Source: Triops longicaudatus | Lineage: Eukaryota; Arthropoda; Branchiopoda; Notostraca; Triopsidae | Assembly (NCBI GenBank): GCA_022885665.1 | Contig: JAGQDJ010000077.1 | Coordinates: forward strand, 744,001 to 808,000 | Direction: 5' to 3' | Length of the DNA stretch: 64,000 bases | Shown here: piece after piece, positions 38,071-51,094 of the stretch | Layout of the letters: each line of letters begins with the position of its first letter | Numbering within the stretch: position 1 is the first letter of the stretch | Program-made: the position numbers and the translations under genes | Notes under the pieces: generated by a model | What the model was told of the DNA's origin: nothing | Database searches by the model: none | Seen by the model: only the letters and a program-made list of their open reading frames with translations

Positions 38071-41000
38071 ATACTAAACCCATCTACCCTCCAAAAAATA
38101 AGTAAAAAATAAGTATAATAATTACTTTGCAATCATTTGATAAACGAATTTCGCGTTACAAAACTAAGCTGGAATAATAAACATTAAATAACACTAAATC
38201 GGTTGCAACACGGTAGAATATGGCATTGTTCAAAGCATGAATGCAAAAGTCTCGGGCTTAGCTAACTTTATGCTTGAAACGTGAGGTATCCTGATACGTT
38301 ACCATGACCTATGAAGGCGTGAAATTATTCCATAAAGGCTTGACTTATCTCGTTTTAGCACAGAGTTCATATTCTGGATTCAGTAAGCGGAAGCGTTTCC
38401 TTTGGGGTAATTTAGTCCAAGATACGTCATGCCTTGAGAGAACGTTATAATACACATATAACTAGTGATCACTTAGGGCAGAAGTTAATAACTTGTGGTC
38501 CGTCGGCCCTTTAAGGATTCCACGAAAATGGTCCCAAGTTCTGTGAAATACAGCACAAGGGAGTTTTCTTACCACTCCTAGCTTTCGTTTACCATTGTGA
38601 AGTGATCCTTGCTTTTCAAATGGACGTATAAAGGGAAACCCTCTTCGGGCATGAAAGAGATTCTTTAAGGAAAGTTAAGGTGGTCTAGAAAGGTTAAGGA
38701 CCATTAAGTTAATGGTTATATATTTGTTTGGATGCGGTTCATCTAGTTTAAGAAAAAAAATAGAGACGGGACTAAATGAGAAGTGCCGAGTTTCTTCAAA
38801 CTCTGCTGCTCAATTAAGACGCCTTGATCGCGTTCTTCATGGCCGTCGCTTATTGATCCTCGTTTTTACGCTTGCAAACTGGTCCAAGGCCTCATATTCC
38901 TTCATCTCGTTTAGAGTTACGAGTGAACGTTATTCTGACGAAGATTAGCTGAGGAGCTTCTCATGCCCTTTTCCCTAATCCAGCAATACAATACCTGCCC
39001 GCATCTCTTAATCATTCACAATCTGCCTCAAAACACGCTCGCCAAGTCTTCAGGGCACAAAATCACTCCTCACTCCGCACCCCATATGTGTAATGGAAAA
39101 GCAAACCACTGCAGTGAGCCGCGGTATCCTCTCACGCTTCGCGGTCCACCAATTGAGTTCTTCAATTGAATTACTTCCTGCCGTTCCCGCGAAACTGCCC
39201 ATTTCTTAGAACAAATTTCCCTGAGTAAAACGCTAAAATGAAGGAAAGCCAAAATTAAATGCTGTAAAAATTTATCGTTGCACTCCATTTTAGTTTGTCT
39301 TATATCCTCACTTTTTCTCATTATTTACCTATTTTTTCACATGAAAGTCCACTAGCGAAGTGAATGCTTGACTAATTAATTAATTAAACTCAACAGGTTG
39401 TCCTAAACAGGTAATAGGAATAAATATACCAACCCAATAAAATCATTAAGCGAAATATTTTTAAAAATCAGGCATGCTTCACATTCCTTCTGACAAGTGT
39501 AAAAGAGCTACGGTGTAACTTAAAGGTAAAGTAAAAATTCGGAATTCGCTTGATGCACATTTACAGGTTAAGACTTCGGGGAGAAGGCTTTGCCATGGCA
39601 ACGTGGATTGCTAGATACAAAGACGTGTCACTGCGTTGGCAACACCCATTTGCATCGCCTTGCCTGCCTTTTTGTACCAGTATATGCTGTACGATACGAG
39701 AACATTCCATATACGTGCAGTTTGCCAAGGGGGAGAATTAGGGCACAAGACAGCGTATTCCATTAAGTTTGGTGTGCATTAGCGTCCCATCACATCTCAA
39801 CACCCCTACCCACCTCTAACCAAGTTTTACGAGCCAAATAAGAACAGGAGGGAGGTAAGGAACACCCAAGTTCGGTTACGATTACGTTCGGCTAAGTCCG
39901 ATTAACAGCAGAGGTAATGCATATGCGGGCCAGATGGAGCAGAAATCGAGTTTGCGAACAACACGCCTTTCCCTTGCAAGTGACCGAACACGCTAGGGAG
40001 GGGGTAGAAAAACACCAAACTTTTGATCAACAAGGGTATCTCCAAGTCATCTGTTTTTCATCACCTAAGCTTAAATTTCTTCCTAACGCAATATCTGCTT
40101 TGCACCGTAAGTTAAATGAGAAAAAAGTCGCTTCAGTAATTTTACGATTTCATGGTGGAAAAATATTTTGCCTCTTGGACGAAAATCATAGCTTTAGGCC
40201 ACCAACGAATCCAAAAGTATGGGGTGGAATGTAGCTGACAACATTTTTCTTTGCCTTCTCTTTTTGTTAACAAAACTGAACTTTTGGACTTTTTTTCAGA
40301 GGAGAAGCGCAATGTGGCGTACTGTGATCAATACAAATCTCCTGGAGGGGTCGAGCAGGCTTGCGAGAACTTTTTTAGCTTTTCTGCTCGCTTTTAATAT
40401 GTCAGACTTGTGGTCTAAGACAGGGGTACTTCGTCAATTCATGCTTTTCGCCACTGACTTAAGCAAAAAATATTCAGAAGCCCCCACGCAGACTGGAATG
40501 AAGATGTTCGCACAGAAGTGCTGACAAGTCGAGTCTCTTCATTAGAACTTGTCTGCTTGATCTTTCAAGCGCGCTTGCCGAGCTGACAAGTTTTTAATTA
40601 CCTTCCCATTTTAGCAATTATAACATTGAGATGGAATCCACTCAAAAGCAGATTGTCAGGTGACGTTGACTGATCAGCTTCCCTGCTCGCGTATCTACTC
40701 CATGTCAAATAATGTCGATGCTAACGCAACGCCACGCTAAATAGAAATGAATGAGACGCTTTCATGTCTTTTTGACCAAGAGTTGCAAATTTTCTTTTTT
40801 TAGAGAAGGATCTCATTAAGGAATATTCGACACGTGCCAGCTATTGTACTAAGAGTGTTTGTAAAGTAAAAGTCCGACTAACGTCAATCTTACGCGCTCT
40901 AAACGTGAATCCAACGAGCTATAATTCGCAAAAAATGTCAAAACGTACTTAAGCAGGAAATATAGTCATAAATAGGGTGGAACGATATGATTCCAACATC

Positions 41001-42603
41001 TAGCAATTTGCTCAGTCTGTATGGAATTTTGCCAGGAGAAAAAGTAAGTAATAAAAAACTCATATCAACATGATTTGTTATTGTGAGATTCAGGTTTCTG
41101 GACCTATTTACCCTTGCGTATTCTTTCTAAGTATTTCGACACTATTATTTTCTTTTGAGACAAGAGTATTATTATCAATCAGTCTTGACGAACAGCGGAA
41201 GGTCCTTCTACAGAATACATCGTAACTTGAGAAAATCATAAGGTTTCCCCACTTCACTGCGTAATATCTGTATCTGTGACGAAACCTCAGCTTTAGAGAG
41301 TAACAGAATCTTATAAGCGGATAAGTGACATTATGCTTTCAATGAGTAATATGTTCAGCAAGAATATTACTTTCGTGTAGTATTGCAGCAAAGCATGTCA
41401 GGATTATACTTGGAGTCAAATTAAGAAAGCCTTTTTTCCATTTCTGGTAGTATGTTGGTCAATGTTCGCTTGAACAGAACACGAGACGCGAGTGTTTTCT
41501 GCGAATGCATAAAATTCACGCAACGATTCAAGTAATATTACGAAATAAAAACTTATCGGAGAGAAAAATACGAAAAAACTGTCCGGTGATAAAAAAAAGT
41601 TATCCTTGCGAAAAAACTTCAAATTAAAATCCGTTTAATTCACTGACCTGACAATATTTCTGTAAAAAAAAAATAAGTTGCATATATCCGCAATTTTCAG
41701 CGTCTAAGAAAAGTACGATTGTCAAATTATGTATTTTTGTTAGTATCATCTATGAGATTATTATGCGAGAACCCCATTCATATTTACGAGCAAACGTATA
41801 ATTCGTTATGAACCTAAACTTATAAACCATAGTTATATAAAGAAATATTATTATTTTTATTTATTTATTGCTATTTTTTTCTATTTTTAGGCTGTAACGA
41901 TTTACATAATCCATAGCTATTATTGAAAAAATTGGAATTCTACAGTATTACGTTCCTAAAAGCTGGGTTACACAGTGTTACTGTTACGAGATTGGGAGAA
42001 AACAACTGGCAAATATCAAGGAAGTAATAATAACCCACTTAGGAGGTACATTAATGTCAGAAAAAAATAAAGGGCGTGTCCCCATTCGCTTAATGGCAAA
42101 CAACCAATATCTCGTTACGAAAGTATATCGTAAATTGAGTACTCGTCGTAAACTGAGCGCCAGAAACGCATCGTAGTCGAAACGATTGTAAGTCGAGCTG
42201 TCACGGAAGCGATTTTCTCTCTATGGAACAAAAATCCCCATCGAGAACCAAATCTAACTGAAACAGGACAAAAAGAGCCAAAATACCTAGCTTACTTAAT
42301 GTTGTTTCACAAGGCTTTCTGTTTAAAAATAATCCCATACTTTAGCCGCTACACCACGCGGAGAGTCTTGCAGTTTGAAGTTTTAATGTGATCAAATGTG
42401 ATCTTCCACCATCTACGCTGAAGGAGTCATTGAGTACTGTGCGTCGAAGGATAGAAAAAACATTGGTCATTTAACGAATGGGGATGAAGAGAACTTTCCT
42501 CTTTTTGCGTTAAAAGTTTAACTGAAATCTGTTTCAGTCGGCAGCTACCGAATTGAAGGAAGACAAGAAAGAACACTTTATCTACTCCCATTTCGCCTTA
42601 GCG

Positions 42604-42747
42604 TTACTTTTTAAACTGACCAAGTTCCTGTTCCGGACTAACGGGAGAGACGCCCCGCCGCGGGACTCGGGGGAAATAATTTGGATTGGGTGCCAAGTCG
42701 TAAGCCGCATAAACCAAAACTTGGACTGACACGTACTCTTTTACACC
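42604..42747 (-). other. Possible terminal exon or decayed fragment with RA-like motif
   Basis: After a good acceptor (GAAGATTTTCAG) a 47-codon frame runs to TAA. It contains VQVLVYAAYDL, which resembles IIQVYAAYETG at the start of the ANKFN1 RA domain in this window. The rest of an RA domain does not follow: the frame ends after a Pro/Arg-rich tail. It could be the 3' end of another minus-strand gene, a degenerate copy of the ANKFN1 last exon, or chance. The frame upstream (42750-43016) is open but in a different phase and unidentified. Confidence 0.25.
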
Positions 42748-43400
42748 CTGAAAATCTTCTTCAGGTTCAATCCTTCGTTTAAGAGATTAGGGGCTTTTAG
42801 CGTTGTTTCTGACCCCCTTCCCAGCCCTGACATCAGCAAAAAGTTTTCCTTTTCGGCCAACCTTCCGTAAACTGAGCGATCTTCAAATGAAAAGCCCTCT
42901 TTGCCAAGTGGATCTAAAAAGGCTCCGCTGGAATCGACTGATGTGCCACACAATATCGACGGTGGACGTTTTCCGCCCGCCTTTTCGCTTACGGTTCCCC
43001 AAACAGGCCCACGCACGCTGCACAGGATTTAAGAGGGGACATGAATGGCAAACTTGCCCTCTTCCCCTCTTAAGAAAGCAGGAAAAATTGCTTTGTTCGT
43101 TTTCCTTTGACGTTAAAAATACAAACACTGCGCTTTATTTTTCAGCTTAACAGGGTTAGCAATAAAAGCCTAGCCATGTTTTCCATTCTATTAGTTAATA
43201 ACCTCTGTTGCGTCGAAGAAAGTTGTCCAATTGCAACAAAAGGTCAATTGTAACAAAAATTAAATTGTAATAAGTTTTGTGATCTTATAGCTGAAAAATC
43301 GGAATCTTTTTAGTACAGTAAATAACTCATGAGAAAAAATACGAGTGATAGGTATGGTTGGGCGCAGCCTGTGTAATCCTCGAAAAAAGAGAATGCTATA

Positions 43401-43480
43401 ACAAATAAACTCTATAAATATAAATTAATAATAAATAAACAATAACAAATAAATAATATTAACAATACATAACTAATAAT
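43401..43480. repeat. A/T-rich AATAAA-like microrepeat block
   Basis: Irregular repetition of AATAAACAATAAC-like units. The many AATAAA strings here should not be taken as polyadenylation signals. Confidence 0.75.
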
Positions 43481-46400
43481 AACTACTGAATTCGTAGAAT
43501 TTTTTTTCTCAATTAAATTCACGGTACCACCGGAATGCGATGATATGGCGCTTGTCTTGGTAGACATTAGATTTTTTTTCTCTTTCGTAACTAAAAGACT
43601 ACAATTCTATACTGTTGAATAAAAATAAAAGGCATAGTAAGTTGTTAGAAGTACCCAATTATATTTCAATGCCTATTTTAATTGCATAAAAAGTAGCTCC
43701 CAAGAAAGGAATTACCTAAAAAAAGGTGCCAAAAGTAAAAATGTACCAATATTCTGAGAGAGTTTTTTTTAGGCAAAAAAAACTATGGGTAGCTAGAAAA
43801 ACATTGAATATTTATGTTTAGAAGTTATATTATTGCTTATATTTAGAATAATTTATATTTAGAAAATTTCAATTCAGGTAGCTTAGTTATAGTTCTTTTA
43901 CAATCTGAAGCGTGTCTATGAATGGAAATATTCCACTAAACGTTATACTGTGGAAATAATAACCAACCAATAATGGTCGAAAAGTTACGGCGGATTTTTT
44001 TTTTAGAAATGCAAAAGAAAATATGAAATAGTTAAGACTGATCCGACTTTTTTGTAGACGAGCGTGAATTTTTGGGTAAAAGGGGTATGTACAAGGCAAA
44101 GTGCAGACGCATTCCCCCAAACACTTTCGTTTCGAGCCTTTTACTTGGCGTGACTCAATAATACAGACCTACACGGATTGAGTATTACGGTTTCATGGAG
44201 TTCGTCCTGTTTTATGAATGTGAAACCCCGACGTCATCCCTTTCTCAGTTCTTACATTTTGCAAAATCCACCCAGGGAAGCTGACACGCGACAATAAATA
44301 ATACTACAAAAATATTAATAGCGAACGTAACTTTTGGATTCCATCTCCCGTCCCATTCCTCCTCGTACGGCGTTGCTACAGTAAAGCTCTACGCGTGGAA
44401 GAGATTCATTAATGCTCTAAAGAGTTGGGAAAAGACTCCTTCGGCTGACAAGAATCGATGACCATCGCCATGCAACGCAGGACTTTTTTTTTCAAGAAGT
44501 CGAGACTTTCTTCATCACAATTAGGACTTTTCTTTATCACCATGCAGACAAGTTTTGATTACAAAACAGATATTCCTGATGAACAGAAGCTGTTCAGAAT
44601 CAAAATTGGATTCTCTGGAATGATAGTCAAATTCAGCTCTAGGACATCTAATTCAGCTCTTTGACGTCTCTCGAAGGCCCTTTTTTCTCCAAATCGAAGC
44701 TTTCGTGGAATCCAATGAATTTTACATAGCATTGTCACTGACAAGGAGATCTACCTCGATTGGAGGTTTTCACGAGAGAAACTTTTACTTTGAAAAAAAT
44801 CCCTTCCTTTGAAGCGACGGTACTAAGACTATCTAAAGAGATTCTCACATGCAAAGCATTCGAAAATACATTTTTTTTAAATATAAAAATAACTTAGAAA
44901 TGGAAAGAAAATTCTGAAGTGCTTGAGGCTATTCATAGCGGCATTTCAACACTTAGTTGGGCATTACAAGTCTCACGTATTGAATAGCTTCACAAATCTC
45001 CACCTCACAAGCGGGTAACAAAAAATCTCCGTAAATTTGCCCGTAGAGCGAGATGCGGCGAATGAACGACGAGAAATTTTTTTTATATCTCCAAACCTGT
45101 GTACACACATGCCCTAGTATCGCATATCAGGAAGTAGCGGCGTCAAAAAGGCTACTCAACCTTCTCGGCACGCTGAAAACGCTACAGCTGTTTACTGAGT
45201 GTGTTGATTATTTTCCATAAGATTGCTGAGTCCCGGAAGTTAAATACCACAAGCAAAAGGCTCGCGGTACAAAAGAAGTTGATACCTTCCACAGCTGTGC
45301 AATAGGTATACTTATAGGACTAAAAACAGCTCGTTTCTATGGAACGTATCCTACGTGCAAAAGAAACCGAAAAACACCAACAGAATCTTATTTGTGCCTA
45401 CCATAGTTCGAACCTAAACCAATACGAACTTCTTTTAAACTCTTCGGACGTATATAAACAAATTTTCCCGGAGAAACCCTTTGAAATTTTGAAAACTCTT
45501 CATTAGTCTTTGAGTGAATGGTATCACAAATTATAGTGGTCTAAAACGAGTGTTCGCTAATTTATGGCCTGGTGTGGCTTGTCGTATTCATTGGAGCAAT
45601 AAATAGATGGAGTTATTCACGACCCTATAAATTTTACATTTATTCTTTGTTTGGCACGCAGCAATCTCGTATTTTTTTCGCACGAAATGTCTCAGGTAAG
45701 CACATACCTTTTCTCCTTGGAAGAAATAAAAAAATCAGAAATTTGGCCAAGGTTATGGCTTGGAGCTGTAACCAAGAAAACAATCCCAACCACTGCGATA
45801 GGATACAAGATTCCCACTGGATAGCCATATTTTGCCCTTTCTTTATTTACCCAATGCGTTTCTTGCTTATGACTTAACGGAAATGTTTTCCTTTCCTAAA
45901 CGGCTGGGCCTGTTCGAGGTTTTCTGGCGTAAATCATGGCTTGGCTCTACGCCAAATTGAGTAAGGATCTCTCCCAAATTTTAAAATAACAAGATTGATT
46001 GCTTCAAACAACAAATTCTCCCTTTCACTGTGAAAAAGCTCTTCTTCCCAATAGAAATCAACCCCAAAGATCCGCATCTTTATCGCTCACATCGGGAAGC
46101 TCCAGAAAGAGAGAAAAACCGAGGATATCAGAACCGAGAAAGACAGGCCGGGTGTATACTAGAATTAAGAAAAAAAGGGGAAAAATCGGGACTAGTGAAA
46201 CAAGCGAGTATCGACTATACGCTTGACGCTTCTTTCCAAAACTGCACATAATAGCAAAAACAAGACAGCAACGGACATCCGAGTCCCAACAAAACCCAGA
46301 CAGCAAAGACCAGCAAATCAAGATTTCTATAGAAGAGCTCCATGGAATATTTTCTTTTACAATTCTTTTTGATGGCAATGTCAAAATCCAAGGACGCCTA

Positions 46401-47958
46401 GGACGTTGCCTATCTGTCTTGCGTCTCGTAAGGAAAAGTTGGCCAATGACGTCGAACGTGCAGCAATACAATGCACGCAGCAGTACTTCTCCGTAGCAAT
46501 GGTCATAGCCGAATGGGCACGTTTCGTGTGAAAGAGCTTGCCTTAACCGAATTACGAAAAAATCACTTTCTTCTTGCTATTTAGGACACAGACCGGGAAA
46601 AAATAGCAAATCATATTCCACATGTTGCCGAAACTTGACCACGACACACCAATTCTTCATTGACTGAGAGATGTCCGTAATCTCCTTCAGATGCTCGTTT
46701 GTAAGAGAACGACATTTGTAAGTGCATGAAATTATATCACTGCGTGTATGCTGCTTGATTACGTAAGCTATTAAAGTACTGGAGCATTCGTAATCACACA
46801 GTTAACCCGGGACCCATTTTGGCGGGAAATCTCAATTCCCCTTCCAATTTGGAATTCTCTGTTTGTTCCAAAATATCACTGCAGGCACTTCCAGATCTTG
46901 CCTTGACTTCACGAGGAATACAGGTTTTGGAAGTTTTTTTGCGTTAATTGTAAGGGTGTAAGGCGATAGCATTACTAAACAGTTAATTTCTATAACTTTA
47001 AACCGCCAAAACCATACGTTTTATTATTTGGCCATTTGAGAGAAAAAAAAAATTAAAAAAAAGAGTTTGGAACCCGTGTGTAACGATTTGAAGCCTACGA
47101 AGCCTAATCCACAAGCTTTGGCAATATACCATGGAAAAAAATGTGCATAAGAACTAATGGGAATAAGAAATGAAAAAAGTTGATAAAAGAGAAGAAAGAG
47201 ATGTTAAGCCCATGCTACGTTTAATAGGAACTCTATACAAAGTGGGACGAGAGGTTTGAGCTAATAATGAAGTTTAAGCATTCGAAAAAGAGAGTAAGTC
47301 GAAGTTATTGACTTATTCCATTATTTTCCTCTTCTGCGCTAATATTGCCTAACTCAAGCACTTTTCAGTACCTTCATGGTAACCTGTATTGACAGTAATC
47401 TTCAAATCGTCCCTTCAAGCTTAGCCATTCTGTCTAGTGTCCCTTGCTTCAATGCGTTGTTTGTTTAGGAAAATTCTAAATCAAAATGTTCCTTATTTGT
47501 CAACGACTGTATGTAACACTTGAACGCAAGAAATAGCAAAAATACGTTGTAAAAAAATATTTTTAATTATAATAAAAGCCGACGCTGATTGTAAACACAA
47601 AAGATGTGATGGAAAGTGAAAACTGACGCAAAAAAAAGACTTTTACGATAATATTTTTTTATTTTGTTTTTTAAATCTAATACGAAAAAAACTTAACGGT
47701 TTCCCAATATACACGAGTTTTAGGGTTCAAAATGACACAGTACAAGTTCTGCTCTCCACTTTCTATAGGAGTCAACGGTTTCTAGCGTACGAAACAATAA
47801 ACAGAGGGTCCATGGGGTACGAAAGTTACATAACTCGGTTTTCCTTTGGTGAGGTCAGCCAATAGGAACTTGAAGGCTCTGTCAGCGTATTATTCTGTCT
47901 GAGTTACATGTCCCCAAATTCCCGGCGCGAACGAGGACTTTATAAAGCTCATTGACTA

Positions 47959-48870
47959 ATGAACAAACTCCCACGGAGTTCACTGTCTCTATTATTAAAC
48001 ATCAAGGGTCACAGTATTTTGATTGCCTTTTCAAGCCAACAACACTCTGGCGAGGTAAGATTACGTACAGTTTCACCCAAGGATGCGACAATTTGGCTGG
48101 CTTTTCCCGAGGACTTTGCTGCTCACTTTTGCCCTCCAAGCACGTCACGTCGAAAATTTCTCTCTTCAACTTTGTGGGCTCGCTCAAATTCCTTCATTAC
48201 GTCAGTGTCACAATGCATTAGCGGCCCAAAAGGTAAGGCGATTACGACGATTACTCGACTTTAATACAATGAACTTCACAGTCATCTCGCTTTAATGCCA
48301 TCACGTTTTGTGTTTATTCCTTCACGAGTTTCCTAATTACCATTACAGAAGGTTTCATTCATTTCCCTGATTCTATTGAACTGTTCAAAGATTCAGTGGC
48401 GTGTGGCCATAAAAGGTATTACGCCCAAGGTCAAAAAATGAAAACAAATGACAGGCAAGACTTTTCACCAAGTGTCAGTTTAATTACATTTCCTATGCCA
48501 CTGTCACAAAAAAAGCTGAAAAAATGCCAAACGCTATGTCTTTCCCCACACAAACCCGCAAAGGTCTTCAAATATGTCATTCGTTAGGTAACCTTCACAA
48601 AAGTTTGTTGACGACAAATGTAGAGCAAAGACGTTTAGAGGATAGTAGATGTTCAGAAAAACTTTTCCAATATTCTTCTTTTGGGAAAAGACTCAATGGA
48701 CTGAAGTATTTTTGCTTATACAAAGGTAAAATAATGATGAAACTTGGTTAAATGAACTTATTTGCTCTTTATATGCAAATAATAATAAAAAGCGTTAGAT
48801 TTTTTGGAGGGGATTTTCAGAGGGGATTTTCAGCAAGGACGGAAAGGACATTTTGAGGGAAATTCTTTAG
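47959..48870 (+). CDS. Unidentified spliced gene (four exons proposed)
   Basis: I do not recognise the product. Exons proposed: 47959-48232, 48349-48415, 48604-48725 and 48821-48870, which join in phase to about 170 residues. The first two are the firmest: exon 1 is open for 91 codons and ends AAAG|GTAAGG, and exon 2 lies between CCATTACAG and AAAAG|GTATTA. Readable segments are SPKDATIWLAFPEDF in exon 1 and GFIHFPDSIELFKDSVACGH in exon 2. Codon choice looks natural. The frame of exon 2 also stays open past its donor to about 48584, so intron retention is possible. Exon 3 has a weak acceptor and exon 4 ends at TAG after 16 codons, so the 3' half is uncertain. ATG 47959 is preceded by an in-frame TGA two codons earlier; it could be the start, or the exon could begin a little downstream. 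Confidence 0.4.
48808..48833 (+). repeat. Tandem duplication of a 13-bp acceptor-like unit
   Basis: AGGGGATTTTCAG occurs twice head to tail (48808-48820 and 48821-48833). Each unit ends in CAG after a short pyrimidine run, giving two possible 3' splice sites 13 bases apart. Only the first keeps the proposed downstream frame open. Confidence 0.7.
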
Positions 48871-51094
48871 CGTGAAGGAAGAACGGCAAACGTAAGGGGC
48901 GGTCATGTATAAGGTTTACGGCACAAAACTAGTGGAATACGGTTTGATTACCTCGGTTCTCTCTTCCCCAGCTTCCGCCGAAAAGCTTTACGGACGCGGA
49001 GTAGAATAAACGCCGCTCGTTCTATGGACAGTGGTTTTTTCTCCGAGCCACTATTCATCGTCACGGAAACTCGGCAGCGACGAAGGAAGATTGAACTATT
49101 TTTAATTACAGTTAGCCCACAAGAGATAGGATCTCTAACGTAATACACGTTCCCTATCTCTTGTTAACAGGTTCAGTCAGCCGGCGAAAGGCATTTCAGG
49201 CCTTTCACGGAACGCTAGCAACATTTTTGGCAAGTCCCAAAGTCACAGTATCAGTCCTCTCGCACAAAAAGATCCCGCAATTATCGCTCGGAGTGAATAC
49301 GTAAAGATTGTCGCTTTTCCCCGAAAGCTTTGGAGTAAAGATAAACAATAAAAGCCGTCCGATCAATCCGATAAATCCTTTCTGTTTCCTGGGCGAACGC
49401 TCGCTTTAGTTACGCACCATTGCAGTCCCAACGCCACAGAAATAATGCAGTTCTATGCCACAGTAACGTCCCACCTCCATGGTAGAAATGTCCCCGTTGG
49501 ACACCTTACGTAATTCACAATCATAAGAAAGAGAATACGATGAAAGTTGACGTCAAAGAGAAGCATCAGTGGGGGAGAATAGGGAAAGCGTCGCAGCTCG
49601 CGTGAAGCGAAATATTGCTGCGTGAGCACGGGACAGTGTTTGTCTCCTTAGACACTCACGCCGAACGAGAACTTGCCACTTGCGTGTGCCACTTTACGCA
49701 CATCTTCCCCGAGAAGGTGCTCCGTAAGGAATCCCCTTTCCGTGACTTCTGTGAGGAATCCAAGAGATTCTTGTACATCTGTGACCGAATTTCCTGGGAA
49801 GCACGTGCGCGCTCTTGCACTGCGTAAGCACGCTTGCGCTTACCGGTCGCGAAAACCCCGAAAATAAATTACCTTAATAGGCCTAAAAATAATTTGGCAC
49901 GGTGCAAACGACGCTTCTCAGGACCACTGATCCTTTTCACACTATGTGAACTCATTTCTCGCGAAGAATTTAGCTTCATAATTCCACGCAGTTCAAAATA
50001 AGACAAGACAAAGGTATTTCTTCTTTTGTTCCGCTACTTAAATACCATAGGCTGTATAATACACCTTTTAGCGTGAAAACTGACGAACTTGTTATGTGAG
50101 GGCTTAATTATGACAACCGTTTTCAAAATAATAAATAAATACGAGTTTTATGTGCCCTCACGCAGTTGTGAAAAATTCATAAAGGGACTATTAACAAAGA
50201 AGAATGACGTCAGTTACCCAAGAGTCCTTTCCTTGTTCCCGTTGGAGTGTTGAACACGCTGTTGTATCAGATCTAAATTTCTGTGTTCGAATAATGTTTG
50301 CTCCCCACTTCGGGTTGCCCTTGACGCAGAGCGTGTATTTCTGTGAAAGCAAGCTCAAAACAAATTATTCCAGGGTTGGCATTCAAGTCTTGCATCATAA
50401 AAACCACGACGAAAAGGCGCCAGAAATCTCGGGGGCGAGTCGTGATTTCTGCGCTTAATTGGCTTTGCCTTCTGCGGGTCCGGGACGTAAAAACAGCAAT
50501 TTCAGACCAATACAGGAGATATACAAAAGGAAGCTATTGTTTTGCTAGGACGCTTCCGTGGAAGAAACGAGTAGGGAGAATAAGTCATGCTACATATGGA
50601 AATGTGCTCATGAGCGACACAGCTTCTTACTGTCGAAAGGCTGTAACGTTTACGCTTGTCACCCGGAACAATACCTAACAAGTCTAAACTTGGCTGCTGA
50701 AGCCGGTGTAGCAGCGAACCTCAACTTCATTTTCTTTGTTCAAAAATGACTTGTGTAATTGGTAAACTGAGTCTAAGCAATGTGATGCTTGTTATCAGAC
50801 ATTACTAACATTTCTTATCGTCTCGCAACTCCCCGCCAAAAAAAGGGGAAATGTTCAGTACTCAATTACTTTCCTATATCTTCTGAACGAGTGCAAAGTC
50901 ACCTGCACACACATCTGATCACTAATGATGCGATCGAACGACAAAAAAGATACAAACCATTGCAGGCAAGTCGGTACAAGCCCAGTGTTTTATCCCATTT
51001 TTTTTATTCGTGATAGGTTGGGAGTAATGCCTTATGCTTTGCTTAGGCCTTCAATCTACCTAATTGAGAAAATGTTGTTCCATTCTATTTCTAG
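48871..51094. other. Interval with ambiguous coding frames
   Basis: Two plus-strand frames look protein-like but have no clear family: about 49615-49824, GC-richer than its surroundings with several Cys and His, and 50204-50455. A third, 50558-50746, is similar. They may be exons of the unidentified gene that becomes clearer from 51095, but I could not join them in phase. Confidence 0.3.

Larger units (their letters stand above)
36697..47958. other. Long gene-poor interval
   Basis: About 11 kb with no gene that I can assemble. It includes AT-rich stretches near 37976-38070 and 43401-43480, a single transposon-like end near 37665 (GAAACTCGCTGTAACGAA), and a 47-codon minus-strand frame at 42604-42747. 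Several 70-110 codon frames on both strands have no splice partners or family motifs. The ANKFN1 promoter should lie just above 36697. Confidence 0.45.

Noticed and set aside
43401..43480. Cluster of AATAAA strings as polyadenylation signals
   Set aside because: They sit in a low-complexity AT repeat with no gene ending nearby.
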